Part shown: piece after piece, positions 26,053 to 35,320 of the stretch
Position numbering within the stretch: the first letter of the stretch is position 1
Layout: each line of letters starts with the position of its first letter
DNA from: Acidimicrobiales bacterium
GTDB taxonomy: Bacteria > Actinomycetota > Acidimicrobiia > Acidimicrobiales > Aldehydirespiratoraceae
Reading direction: 5' to 3'
Length of the DNA: 44,945 nucleotides
Assembly (NCBI GenBank): GCA_029263195.1
Contig: JAJCXX010000037.1
Coordinates: forward strand, 1-44,945
Program-made: the position numbers and the translations under genes
The notes under the pieces: generated by a model
Told to the model about the DNA's origin: nothing
Database searches by the model: none
The model's input: the letters and a program-made list of their open reading frames with translations, nothing else

Positions 26053-27495
26053 GTGAGCTCGACACGCCCGATGAACTTCGAAGCCCGCATGTCGGACCAT
26101 GAGGCCCTGATGTGGAATTTCGAGAAGGACCCGTGGCTCAACCCGAGCGGCGGGGCCCTCATCATTCTCGACCAACCCATAGATCTCGAACAGTTCCGTC
26201 GACGTATCAGCTACGCCGTCTCGGAGATGCCGCGGCTTCGCGAGAAGGTCGCCCCCGGCCTGGGCCGATTCTCTCCACCGTCGTGGGTGCCCGACCCCGA
26301 GTTCGATCTCGACTATCACGTTCGCGAAATGCGGGTCGCCGAACCCGGCACCGAACGGCAACTTCTCGACCTGTCGGCTCGGCTCTACCAGGATCCCCTC
26401 GACCGGACCCGCCCGCTTTGGCGTTTCGTGTCGATTGGGGGTCTGGCCGATGGCCGCGGAGCTCTATGGACGCTCATACACCACACCGTCGCCGACGGCA
26501 TGGGGCAGCTTCGCATGGCTGAGATGTTCCAGGAGTTGGGTCCATCAGAAGAGCTCCCTCCTGCGGTAGATCTCGATTCCATCGTGGCCGAGGCCGCTGG
26601 TCGTGGGGACGACGACGCTCCCGGTAATCCGGCATCGAGTCTTCTCGACGGAACGGCGCGAACCCTTGGGCACTCACTTCGCCGCCAGGCCGGCGTGGCT
26701 CGCCGTGTCGCCGGTGAGGTGGCCATGTGGCCAGCCGACCCCCGCCGCGCCCGCGATAGCGCCTCCGGCATCGCACATACAGCCCAGTCGGCGCTCGGTC
26801 AGATGACCGGATCAGATCGGGAAGTCCCAGGCGCATCGCCACTCTGGTCCACCCGCTCCCGCCGGCGCCATCTCGAAGTCTTCACACTCGGACTCGAAGA
26901 GATCAAGCGCACCGCCAAGAGCCATGGCGCCACCATCAACGACATCTATGTGGCGGGCCTCGTCGAGGGAGCAGTTGACTATCACGCCAAGCGAGATTGT
27001 GAGGTCGACGCGTTCAACACCAGTTTTGTTTTGAGCACGCGTTCCGATGTTGGGTCGGGTGGCAACTCCTTCACCCCGGTACCGATTCAAGTGTCGGGCC
27101 GCTCGATGTCCCTCGAAGACCGTGTCGACGACATCAAGAACCAGATCTCGATAGCAAAGTCCGAGGCTTTGGAGACTGGCGGTATGACCGCGCTCTCGGG
27201 AATTGTGAACTTGCTTCCCACGTCAGTCGTCACCCAGGCCGTGAGACGACAAGCGGCGAAGATCGATTTCGCCACCTCCAATTTGCGTGGCGCACCGATG
27301 CCTCTCTACGTCTCGGGGGCGAAGGTGCTCCACAACTTCGCCATGGGTCCGGTGGCCGGCACCGCAGCCAACATCACCACCTTGTCCTACAACGGCGTGC
27401 TCGACGTCGGCATGTTCGTCGATCCCGTCGCTATAGACGACCCGGCCGACTTCCGCGACTGTGTCGTGGCCGCGTTCGTCCGGCTGGTCATGTGA
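26053..27495 (+). CDS. Wax ester synthase / diacylglycerol acyltransferase (WS/DGAT)
   Basis: 480-residue enzyme acylating diacylglycerol or fatty alcohols for storage lipid. The catalytic motif HHTVADG is at 143-149 (His143-His144...Asp148-Gly149). Other family traits: PLDRTRPLWRF before it, the C-terminal NDIYVAGLVEGAVDYH region and NLRGAPMPLYVSGAKV near residue 410. GTG 26053 is chosen because AGGAG lies five bases upstream. Directly follows the HAD-PlsC gene. Confidence 0.92.
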   Translation: MSSTRPMNFEARMSDHEALMWNFEKDPWLNPSGGALIILDQPIDLEQFRRRISYAVSEMPRLREKVAPGLGRFSPPSWVPDPEFDLDYHVREMRVAEPGTERQLLDLSARLYQDPLDRTRPLWRFVSIGGLADGRGALWTLIHHTVADGMGQLRMAEMFQELGPSEELPPAVDLDSIVAEAAGRGDDDAPGNPASSLLDGTARTLGHSLRRQAGVARRVAGEVAMWPADPRRARDSASGIAHTAQSALGQMTGSDREVPGASPLWSTRSRRRHLEVFTLGLEEIKRTAKSHGATINDIYVAGLVEGAVDYHAKRDCEVDAFNTSFVLSTRSDVGSGGNSFTPVPIQVSGRSMSLEDRVDDIKNQISIAKSEALETGGMTALSGIVNLLPTSVVTQAVRRQAAKIDFATSNLRGAPMPLYVSGAKVLHNFAMGPVAGTAANITTLSYNGVLDVGMFVDPVAIDDPADFRDCVVAAFVRLVM

Positions 27496-27564
27496 CCTAG
27501 TCCTCTTGGACATAGGTCGATTCCGGGGCACGATCCAACAAATCGTCGATCGTGGGAGTCACCC

Positions 27565-28794
27565 GTGGATTTCGAGGTGTCAGAAAAGATGCAGACCATC
27601 CTCGGGATGGTCGACGAGTTCATTGCCAACGATGTGATCCCACTCGAGGGCGAAATGCTCCACGGCAATCAGGCCACGCTCAATGATCTCATCGTCGAGA
27701 AGCAGCAGCGCGTGCGTCAGATGGACCTCTGGGCGCCCAACCACCCCGTCGAATTCGGTGGACTCGGGCTCAACATGGTCGAGCACGGAATGCTCGCCGA
27801 GGCACTCGGCCGTACTCCTCTCGGCCTGCTCGTGTTCGGATGTCAGGCCCCCGATGCCGGCAATGTGGAGATTCTTCACAAGTACGCGACCGACGACCAG
27901 CGTGAACGCTTTCTTCGTCCACTCGTCGAGGGTGAGGTCAGAAGTTGCTTCTCGATGACCGAGCCCGAGATGCCCGGGTCCAACCCGGTGATGATGGCGA
28001 CCACCGCCCGCAAGGACGGCGACGACTATGTGATCAACGGCCACAAGTGGTTCACTTCAGCCGCCGATGGCTCCGCATTTGCGATCGTCATGGCGGTGAC
28101 TGATCCCGATGCTCCGCCCTACAGTCGGGCCAGCATGATTTTGGTGCCGACCGACACGCCCGGCTTCGAACTGATTCGCAACGTCAGCGTCATGGGCCAT
28201 GCGGGGTCGGGCTATGGAACTCACGGCGAGGTCAGCTACCAGCAGTGCCGGGTGCCGCAGGCCAACCTCCTCGGCGGCGAGGGCGACGGCTTCGTGATCG
28301 CCCAGGAACGCCTCGGGCCAGGCCGAATCCATCACTGCATGCGTTGGATCGGTATTGCCCAGCGCTCATTCGAGATGATGTGCGACCGAGCCAACAAACG
28401 CCAGATTCGCCCCGACGGCCAGACTCTCGCCGGTCGGCAGGTGATCCAGCACTGGGTCGCCGAGACCGCGGCCGAGATCTCCGGCGCTCGCCTGATGACC
28501 CTCAACGCGGCTTGGATGATCGACCGGGTCGGACCCAAGGCAGCGCGCGACGAGATCGCGTCGATCAAGTTCCAGGTTGCGAATGTCATGTTGAGAGCAG
28601 TCGACCGGGCGGTGCAGGTGCACGGCGCGCTCGGAGTCACCGACGACACGATCCTCTCCTACTGGTACCGCCACGAAAGGGCAGCCCGTATCTACGACGG
28701 CGCCGACGAGGTCCACAAGTCGTCGCTCGGCCGTCGTCTGCTCAAGCGGCAGGCGAGCGGGGGCCCGATCCGACTCGGAATGGCTCACGACTAG
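27565..28794 (+). CDS. Acyl-CoA dehydrogenase (ACAD10/11-like)
   Basis: 409-residue FAD enzyme. SMTEPEMPGSNP and INGHKWFTSAADG form the FAD-binding loop; RNVSVMGHAGSGYGTHGEV and the C-terminal RAVQVHGALGVTDDTILSYWYRHERAARIYDGADEVHKSSLGRRLL fit the ACAD11/FadE-type subgroup with longer N-terminus. GTG start with GGGAG six bases upstream. Followed after 13 bases by a DUF427 gene. May act on long or hydroxylated acyl-CoA, by family analogy only. Confidence 0.93.
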   Translation: MDFEVSEKMQTILGMVDEFIANDVIPLEGEMLHGNQATLNDLIVEKQQRVRQMDLWAPNHPVEFGGLGLNMVEHGMLAEALGRTPLGLLVFGCQAPDAGNVEILHKYATDDQRERFLRPLVEGEVRSCFSMTEPEMPGSNPVMMATTARKDGDDYVINGHKWFTSAADGSAFAIVMAVTDPDAPPYSRASMILVPTDTPGFELIRNVSVMGHAGSGYGTHGEVSYQQCRVPQANLLGGEGDGFVIAQERLGPGRIHHCMRWIGIAQRSFEMMCDRANKRQIRPDGQTLAGRQVIQHWVAETAAEISGARLMTLNAAWMIDRVGPKAARDEIASIKFQVANVMLRAVDRAVQVHGALGVTDDTILSYWYRHERAARIYDGADEVHKSSLGRRLLKRQASGGPIRLGMAHD

Positions 28795-28807
28795 ACGACA
28801 AGCGGGA

Positions 28808-29119
28808 ATGACTGCGTCAGCGGAACGGTTCCCGTCCACCATGAGAGCAGTCTGGAACGGAAGCACACTCGCCGATGGCGACACGGTCAAGGTCGAAGGC
28901 AACCACTACTTCAGCAACGACGACATCAACTGGAATCTCCTCGAGGGGAGTACGACAACCAGCCGTTGTTTCTGGAAGGGCAAGGCCAACTACTTTCACG
29001 TGGTGTCCGACGACGACGTGAACGTCGACGCCGCCTTCACCTACGAGAGTCCCTGGCCGTTGGCAAAGAAGATCACCGACCGCACCGCCTTCTGGCGGGG
29101 CGTTGAAATCACCAAATAG
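28808..29119 (+). CDS. DUF427-domain protein
   Basis: 103-residue single-domain protein of unknown function. MRAVWNGSTLADGDTVKVEGNHYF, then INWNLLEGSTTTSRCFWKGKANYF and the C-terminal WPLAKKITDRTAFWRGVEI are typical of DUF427. It is on the same strand 13 bases after the acyl-CoA dehydrogenase and ends just before the leftward TPP enzyme gene. The function in acyl-CoA metabolism is only suggested by location. Confidence 0.85.
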   Translation: MTASAERFPSTMRAVWNGSTLADGDTVKVEGNHYFSNDDINWNLLEGSTTTSRCFWKGKANYFHVVSDDDVNVDAAFTYESPWPLAKKITDRTAFWRGVEITK

Positions 29120-29137
29120 GACCAACTCGAGGCTGCG

Positions 29138-30778
29138 TCAGACGTAGGTCGATCCCTTGGGCATGCCCTTGTCGGTGCGGATCTCCACATTGACCAGCGC
29201 CGGCAGGCCCGAAGCGAACGCCCGAGCGATCGCCGGTGCGATCTCGTCGGGTTCGGTGACGTGCTCGCCGTGGCCTCCCAGGGCCTCCACCACCTTGTCG
29301 TAGCGGGTCCGGTTCAGTTCGGTCGCCACCAGTCGATCCTCGCCGTAGATCACGGCCTGAGGCCGAAGCATCTGGCCCCACGCCGCGTCGTTGCCGACGA
29401 TTCCGACGATGGGCAGACCAAAACGAACGGCCGTGTCGAACTCGAAGCCGTTGAGACCAAACGCACCGTCGCCGTAGACGATCATTACCCGCTTGTCGGG
29501 GTTGGCCCTCTGTGCTGCGAGCGCGAACGGCATTCCCACGCCAAGCGTGCCCAACGGGCCCGGATCCATCCAGCCTCCGTTGGATGGGACCCTGATCACC
29601 TTCGACGCCTGAGCGACGATGTCGCCACCATCACCAATGACGATCATGTCGTCGGTGACAGCATCGGCGATCTCGCGGCACAACCGCAGAGGGTCGATGG
29701 GGACCTCATCGCTGTCGAGTTGGGAGGCGAGTGCCGTGTCGGCCTCGTCCTCCAAGCCGCGTAGCTCCGCGGAGTAAGCAGAGAAGTCGACTCCGCCTCC
29801 GGAGGCGGCGATCTGCTCGCGAAGTGCATCGAGGTTGGCCCCGAGATTGCCGACAAGGCCGACGTCGGCCGACCGGTTCTGTCCAATCAGGGTCTCGTCC
29901 AGATCAAGTTGAACGATCTTGGCGTCGGTCGGGATCGACGCTCCGAACCTCATCCGGAAATCGAGTGTGGTCCCAGCCAGCACGACAACGTCGGCACGAC
30001 CGAGCGCCACCTTGCGAGTGCGGTTGAAGAACTGGGCGTGGTCCATCGACAGCAGGCCGCGGGCCATGCCGTTGGTGAAGCACGGAATGTTGATGGCCTC
30101 GGCGAGCCTCTGGAGTGCGGGCCCGCCTTCGCTCCACTTCAACGAAGTGCCAGCCATAACCATGGGGTTCTCGGCGGCCGCGAGCACCGCTGCGGCCTCC
30201 GCCACCTGCGAGGTCGGAGAACCGGCCACGACCCGATAGTCGCGGAACTTGGGCGCAGCAACGGCGTCGACATCGAGCGGGGCACCCAGCACATCCATGG
30301 GGATCTCTAGAAAGGCCGGACCTGGGATCCCCGACACTGCTGTGCGGATGGCGAGTTCGATGTATTCGGCGATGCGGTCGGTCTGGTAGCAGGCATCGGC
30401 CCACTTCGAAATCGGCTTCATCACCGATACATGGTCCATCTCCTGAAGTGAGCCGCGTCGAAGATTGTTGAACGGCCCCTGTCCCCCGATTACGAGAATC
30501 GGAGAGTTGGCTCGCCAAGCGTTGGCAACACCCGTGACGCCGTCGGTGACACCCGGTCCCGCGGTGAGTATTGCTACTCCGACCTTGCCGGGATGGAGAC
30601 GAGCCCAAGCGTCGGCAGCGTGAACCGCGGCCTGTTCGTGGCGTACGTCGATGACCTCGATGCCTTCGTCGATGCAGCCGTCGTAGATGGCCATGACGTG
30701 ACCGCCCGAAAGAGTGAATACGCACTCGACGCCCGCCGCTTTCAGTGTCCGCGCCGCGAGTCTGCCTCCGTGGGTCAT
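29138..30778 (-). CDS. TPP-dependent lyase/synthase (acetolactate-synthase / 2-hydroxyacyl-CoA-lyase-like)
   Basis: 546-residue ThDP enzyme with the full three-domain plan: PYR domain with Glu48 (VRHEQAAVHAADAW), central FAD/ADP-type domain (about 190-330) and PP domain with the GDG motif at 436-438 (VYGDGAFGLN ... GNDAAWGQ). Sequence alone resembles IlvG/ALS-like proteins. The ATG overlaps the stop of an acyl-CoA ligase (ATGA), which favours a 2-hydroxyacyl-CoA lyase or oxalyl-CoA decarboxylase role over amino-acid synthesis; no small regulatory ALS subunit or ilvC is present. Confidence 0.88.
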   Translation of the reverse strand: MTHGGRLAARTLKAAGVECVFTLSGGHVMAIYDGCIDEGIEVIDVRHEQAAVHAADAWARLHPGKVGVAILTAGPGVTDGVTGVANAWRANSPILVIGGQGPFNNLRRGSLQEMDHVSVMKPISKWADACYQTDRIAEYIELAIRTAVSGIPGPAFLEIPMDVLGAPLDVDAVAAPKFRDYRVVAGSPTSQVAEAAAVLAAAENPMVMAGTSLKWSEGGPALQRLAEAINIPCFTNGMARGLLSMDHAQFFNRTRKVALGRADVVVLAGTTLDFRMRFGASIPTDAKIVQLDLDETLIGQNRSADVGLVGNLGANLDALREQIAASGGGVDFSAYSAELRGLEDEADTALASQLDSDEVPIDPLRLCREIADAVTDDMIVIGDGGDIVAQASKVIRVPSNGGWMDPGPLGTLGVGMPFALAAQRANPDKRVMIVYGDGAFGLNGFEFDTAVRFGLPIVGIVGNDAAWGQMLRPQAVIYGEDRLVATELNRTRYDKVVEALGGHGEHVTEPDEIAPAIARAFASGLPALVNVEIRTDKGMPKGSTYV

Positions 30779-32658
30779 GAGTTCTCCGTTGATTGTTCGG
30801 AATGTGATGCCCGCTTGGTGGGCACGTGCGGTTCGAGTATGCCAAGCCGTTCGGCGGCCTCGAACTGCGTTCTCAGTTGCTGATAGTCGGCTTGTTCGAG
30901 CAAGCGGTAGACAGTGTCGCCGCGCTGGCGCCAGAACACCGAATCGTCGGACGCTCCAAGCGAGTAGTGCGCACGCTTGAGGTCGCGGACGAGGATTTTC
31001 TTGGTCTCGGTGAACGTGAAGTCATCGACCACCCGCACGAAGTCCGGAAACCACTTGCGATCCATTGCCCCGTCGACACATTGGCCTTCGCAAAAGTCGA
31101 AGAACTCTTGGGGATCTAGTTCAGCCCCCTCGTTGAGAAGCACGGCTGTCATCAACCATTCGTCGGAGACCGGACATGGCACTCCGTAGGCGGCAGCCAG
31201 CGCCACATCAGGGTGCTTGGCAATCTCGAGACCCACCTGGAAGGCCGAGAAGTTCTCTCCGTCCTTGCGTATCCAGTCGTCGGTGCGGCCGTCGAAGTAG
31301 AGATACCTCAGGTCGTCCTCGATCAGAATGTGGCCGAGATCACCCGAGCGGTAAATGCCGTCGCGAAACTTCGAGTTGGTCGCATCTTCGTTGTCAAAAT
31401 AGCCCTGGAAAAGGCCGGCCTCGGGCGACACCCGGCAGATCTCTCCGACTGCCTGGTCGTAGTTGAGGATTCGCCCTTCGTCGTCGAGTTCGGCGACCGG
31501 GCACTCCTCACCGTGGGCGTCGAGGATCCGCACGGCCGGGTCTTTGACTTCGCCGACACTTCCCCGCGGATCGGACCGCTTGCGGACCACCGACATGGCC
31601 GCCTCGGTGGAGCCATAGAACTCGTGCATATCGTCGAGGCCGAACCAGTCGATCATCCGGTCGATGTCGGGCGGCGATGCACCGTTGCCCATCGTGACCC
31701 GCAACTGGTTGCGGGGGTTGTCGGTCAGTTCTCGCCTCACCACGTCGAGATCGTCTCCATACGTCTCGATTACGCTCTCGAGAATGTAGTGCGCCGGCTC
31801 CCCCACGTAGTTCCAGTAGGTGACACCCATGTCGAGCACGTCGTCAACGAATCCGCTCGCGGAAAATCGCTCGCGCATGGCCAGGCCCGCTCCCGAATAG
31901 AACGCCGGCATCACTGCCATGAACATGGAGTTGGAGTGAAACAGCGGCATGCAGGCGTAGCCGACCCCGTCGCGACCCAACTCCACTTGGCTGGCTATGA
32001 AGAGGCCGGCGCTGAGGAATTTCAGATGGTCGTTGTTGATGCCTTTTGGCAGGCCGGTTGTGCCCGAGGAGTAGATCACCATCAACGGCGTGTCGGGCTG
32101 AACGTCGACCTCGGGGAATTGGAGTAGCTCCGGCTTACTCATGTCGATGTGTGACCACAGGTCGTCGTCGCCCGAGCCGTCGATCAGGAGGAAGACATCG
32201 GCCCGGTCGATCGTCAGATCGTCGATCACCTGGTCGACCCGCGGCAGATACTCAGCGTCCACGATGAGTACCTTGGCTCCGGATTGGTTGAGCACCCCGG
32301 CGAGCGTTTCGCCCCTGAGGCCGGTGTTGATACCGAATAGGTTGAGGCCGGCCACGCCGCACGCCGCGAACACTGCAACGAATTCGGGCCGGTTGTCGGC
32401 GAGGATGGCGACTCGACCTTGTTGGCTCCCGTCGGCCCCTCCGGTCCTGTTCAGCAGGAAATGGGCGGTGGCGCTCGCCGTGTCGCGCAGCCTCCGGTAG
32501 CTCCACTCGTCGTCCCTGGTCTTCAAGAACACGCTGTCGCCGATCTGGGGATGGCTCGCCCGCGCGTCGAGTTGGTGCCTGACCGTGAGGGGCACATTCT
32601 CGAGCATCGACTGAATCGGATCATCTTCTGTTGTAACCATCTGCGAAGAATTCCACAC
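30775..32658 (-). CDS. Acyl-CoA synthetase (FadD/FATP-type)
   Basis: 627-residue fatty acid-CoA ligase. It has YSSGTTGLPKGINNDH (P-loop), LFHSNSMFMA, EFYGSTEAAMS (A5), YRSGDLGHI (A7), YFDGRTDDWIRKDGENFSAF (A8) and KKILVRDLKRAHYSL near the C-terminus. The longer length and FxGRxDDWxRxxGEN pattern resemble very-long-chain/FATP-like FadD proteins (FadD17 type). GTG 32658 has GGAGG seven bases upstream. Its ATGA overlap with the TPP enzyme implies co-translation. Confidence 0.92.
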   Translation of the reverse strand: MWNSSQMVTTEDDPIQSMLENVPLTVRHQLDARASHPQIGDSVFLKTRDDEWSYRRLRDTASATAHFLLNRTGGADGSQQGRVAILADNRPEFVAVFAACGVAGLNLFGINTGLRGETLAGVLNQSGAKVLIVDAEYLPRVDQVIDDLTIDRADVFLLIDGSGDDDLWSHIDMSKPELLQFPEVDVQPDTPLMVIYSSGTTGLPKGINNDHLKFLSAGLFIASQVELGRDGVGYACMPLFHSNSMFMAVMPAFYSGAGLAMRERFSASGFVDDVLDMGVTYWNYVGEPAHYILESVIETYGDDLDVVRRELTDNPRNQLRVTMGNGASPPDIDRMIDWFGLDDMHEFYGSTEAAMSVVRKRSDPRGSVGEVKDPAVRILDAHGEECPVAELDDEGRILNYDQAVGEICRVSPEAGLFQGYFDNEDATNSKFRDGIYRSGDLGHILIEDDLRYLYFDGRTDDWIRKDGENFSAFQVGLEIAKHPDVALAAAYGVPCPVSDEWLMTAVLLNEGAELDPQEFFDFCEGQCVDGAMDRKWFPDFVRVVDDFTFTETKKILVRDLKRAHYSLGASDDSVFWRQRGDTVYRLLEQADYQQLRTQFEAAERLGILEPHVPTKRASHSEQSTENS

Positions 32659-32686
32659 GGCTGCCTCCGGGTCACACCCGGTGGCG

Positions 32687-32692
32687 TAACTT
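32687..32692 (+). promoter_or_regulatory. Leaderless-type -10 element (TAACTT)
   Basis: TAnnnT hexamer whose predicted start point, seven bases downstream, falls on the A of ATG 32699. No Shine-Dalgarno precedes that ATG. It lies in the 40-bp divergent gap with the acyl-CoA synthetase. No good -35 seen. Confidence 0.5.
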
Positions 32693-32698
32693 CTTCAC

Positions 32699-33712
32699 AT
32701 GCGCCTCGACGATCTGCCACGGATCGATTTCGCTCACCTCCCCACTCCCCTTGAGCATCTGACTGCCCTCAGCAGCCTGCTGGGCGGCCCCAACGTCTTC
32801 GTGAAACGAGACGACGCCACCGGATTGGCCACCGGAGGCAACAAGACACGCAAGCTCGAGTTCCTGATTGGAGAGGCGATCGAGCGTGGGGCCGACACAG
32901 TCGTAACCACCGGGGCGATGCAGTCAAATCACGCTCGACAGACCGCGGCGGCCGCCTCCCGCGCTGGTCTCAGATGCGTGTTGCTGCTCGAGAATCGCCA
33001 CCCGATCGCTGACTCCACCTATGAGGTCGGAGGAAATGTGCTGCTCGATCGGATCCTCGGCGCGGAGATCATCGAGTTGGCCGAAGGCACCGACCTCTTC
33101 GAGGCGATGGACATCTGTGAGCATCAGCTTCGCGAGTCCGGAGCTGAGCCCTATCTGATCCCGATCGGTGGATCAAACGCAGTTGGGGCCCTCGGCTACG
33201 TCGACTGCGCGGTCGAGTTGGTGGAGCAGTCGGAGTCTCTCGGTGTACGCATCGACCACGTGGTCCACGCCACGGCAAGCGCTGGCACCCAGGCCGGGCT
33301 CGTTGCGGGATTCGCCGGACTGGAATCTGGAATTCCTGTCACCGGTGTGAGCGCCGGAATGCCGGCTGATGATCTGTCGGCCCTCGTGTTCGATCTCGCC
33401 GTGAAGACCGCCGAGATCATCGGCGCCCCCGGATCGGTGACGAGAGAAATGATCGTGGTCGATGACGACCATGTCGGACCCGGCTATGGCCTACCCACCA
33501 CCGAGATGCTCGACGCGGTCGAACTTGTGGCGCGTACTGAGGGACTTCTCCTCGACCCGGTCTACACCGGCAAGGCCATGGCCGGACTCATGGCGATGAT
33601 CAGTGACGAACGCTTCGACCCCGACGACAATGTCGTGTTCATTCACACCGGTGGTGTCGCCGGCTTGATGGCCTATGGCTCGGTGTTCGACCGGCCGCCT
33701 TCGCCTAGTTGA
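32699..33712 (+). CDS. PLP-dependent D-cysteine desulfhydrase / ACC-deaminase family enzyme
   Basis: 337-residue fold-type II PLP enzyme. The Schiff-base Lys is expected at Lys49 in GGNKTRKLEF; QSNHARQTAA provides the second conserved element and PIGGSNAVGALGYVDC the phosphate-binding loop. The family cleaves D-cysteine, 1-aminocyclopropane carboxylate or L-cysteate; which one is not decidable here. A leaderless start is supported by TAACTT. The 3' end overlaps the convergent acyl-CoA ligase gene by 8 nt. Confidence 0.88.
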   Translation: MRLDDLPRIDFAHLPTPLEHLTALSSLLGGPNVFVKRDDATGLATGGNKTRKLEFLIGEAIERGADTVVTTGAMQSNHARQTAAAASRAGLRCVLLLENRHPIADSTYEVGGNVLLDRILGAEIIELAEGTDLFEAMDICEHQLRESGAEPYLIPIGGSNAVGALGYVDCAVELVEQSESLGVRIDHVVHATASAGTQAGLVAGFAGLESGIPVTGVSAGMPADDLSALVFDLAVKTAEIIGAPGSVTREMIVVDDDHVGPGYGLPTTEMLDAVELVARTEGLLLDPVYTGKAMAGLMAMISDERFDPDDNVVFIHTGGVAGLMAYGSVFDRPPSPS

Positions 33713-35273
33713 CGCCCCGCTCCTGACCTTCCCAATACGGCGCCCGAAGGTCACGCTTGAGTACTTTCATCGCCCCGGACAGTGGGAGCGGATCGTCGCG
33801 GAACTCGACCGACTTCGGGCACTTGTAGCCGGCGATCTGCTCTCTGGCGAAGTCGACGATCTCGGCTTCGGTGGCTTCGGCCCCGGATCGAAGAACCACC
33901 ACGGCGTGAACCTGTTCTCCCCACGTGTCGTGGGGAATACCGATGACGGCAACCTGTTGGACAGCGGGGTGCTTGGAGATGGCGCTCTCGACCTCGGCTG
34001 AATACACGTTCTCGCCGCCGGTGACGATCATGTCCTTGACGCGGTCAACGAGGTAGAGGAATCCGTCGGAGTCGATGTAGCCGGCATCGCCGGTGTGGTA
34101 CCAGCCTCCGGCGAAGGCCTCGGCGGTGGCTTCTGGCTTGTTCCAGTATTCGCGCATGTAGTTGCCGGACTTGGCGCACACTTCGCCGGTCTGGCCCTTG
34201 TCGACCTCGGTGCCGTCCTCGTTCTGAATCGAGAGAACGACTCCGGGAAGCGGACGACCGGCCGACCGCAGCCGATCGCCGCCGATTCGGTGGTCGGCAG
34301 CACCCAACCAGGTGAGCACCGACGACGACTCGGTCATGCCGTAGCCCTGGGTGATGTCGAGCTCGGGGTAGAGGGCGAGCAAACTGTCGAGGATGGCGGC
34401 CGGCATCGGAGATGCCCCGTAGGTCAAAACTCGAAGCGAATCGAGCTGCTCCCGTCGGAACTCCGGGTGATTGAGAACCATGCCGATCATGGTCGGCACC
34501 ATCACCGTCTGGGAGACCTTGTGCGCCTCGATTAAGGCCGCTGCTCCTGCCGGCTCGAACAACGGCATGAACAGCGTGGTGGCCCCCGCTGACGGTATGC
34601 CGAGGATTCCTCCCATGGACGCCGCATGGAACATCGGTGTCTGATGCATGAAGACGGCGGTCTCGTCGAAGTCGAGCACCATCGCCACGTGGTAGAGATT
34701 GAGCATCTCGGCCCGGTGCTCCACGAGCACGCCCTTGGGCAGTCCGGTGGTGCCTCCGGTGTACATGAGAACAACCGGATCGGTCTCTTCTGGTTCGTCG
34801 GGGTACACCGGGTCGACCGACGCGATGAGATCCTCGTACTTGATGTCGTGGGGCACGTCGGCATCACCGATCAGCACGACGTGACGAATCGGACTCGGGC
34901 CGTCAGAGGCCTCCATGGCCCGTGCGAACAGCTCCGCGAAGAAGGCATCCACGAACACCACTTCGGTGCCGGAGTCGCGCACTATGTAGTCGAGCTCCTT
35001 GCCGGCCAGGCGCAGGTTGAGGGGATTGATGACTCCGGCTCCCATGAACGCTGCGTGGTACAGCTCGAGATACTGGTGGCTGTTGGTGGCCATCACCGCA
35101 AACCGGTCACTGGGACCGATCCCGAGTTCGGTGCTCAGGGCCCGACAAAGACGGGCAACCCGGTCTCCGTGTTGGGCGTATGTACCGCGGTAGTCGGAGT
35201 CGATGAACCCGACCTTGTCGGCGTAGCGGTCAATGGCGGGCAGTAGTCCGCGTGTGTATACGAGTTCGCGCAT
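33705..35273 (-). CDS. Acyl-CoA synthetase (medium/long-chain FadD-like)
   Basis: 522-residue adenylate-forming ligase. P-loop MYTGGTTGLPKGVLVEHRA, A5 QGYGMTESSSVL, A7 WYHTGDAGYID, A8 VDRVKDMIVTGGENVYSAEVE and the C-terminal Lys in PLSGAMKVLKRDLRAP are intact. The TGGTTG P-loop variant and linker are typical of fatty-acyl FadD enzymes. It stands after the P450 gene on the same strand (47-base gap), so the two may be co-transcribed. Substrate not predictable. Confidence 0.93.
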   Translation of the reverse strand: MRELVYTRGLLPAIDRYADKVGFIDSDYRGTYAQHGDRVARLCRALSTELGIGPSDRFAVMATNSHQYLELYHAAFMGAGVINPLNLRLAGKELDYIVRDSGTEVVFVDAFFAELFARAMEASDGPSPIRHVVLIGDADVPHDIKYEDLIASVDPVYPDEPEETDPVVLMYTGGTTGLPKGVLVEHRAEMLNLYHVAMVLDFDETAVFMHQTPMFHAASMGGILGIPSAGATTLFMPLFEPAGAAALIEAHKVSQTVMVPTMIGMVLNHPEFRREQLDSLRVLTYGASPMPAAILDSLLALYPELDITQGYGMTESSSVLTWLGAADHRIGGDRLRSAGRPLPGVVLSIQNEDGTEVDKGQTGEVCAKSGNYMREYWNKPEATAEAFAGGWYHTGDAGYIDSDGFLYLVDRVKDMIVTGGENVYSAEVESAISKHPAVQQVAVIGIPHDTWGEQVHAVVVLRSGAEATEAEIVDFAREQIAGYKCPKSVEFRDDPLPLSGAMKVLKRDLRAPYWEGQERGVN

Positions 35274-35320
35274 CTGCGAACATTAGTCGCACCCGAAGCG
35301 AGCGACGAGATTGTGCGCGC

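Noticed and set aside
29138..30778. Straight assignment as acetolactate synthase IlvB
   Set aside because: No regulatory subunit or ilv genes nearby, and coupling to an acyl-CoA ligase points to a different substrate.
31213..32127. Rightward 304-codon frame opposite the acyl-CoA synthetase
   Set aside because: No domain pattern; the minus-strand gene has all adenylate-forming motifs.
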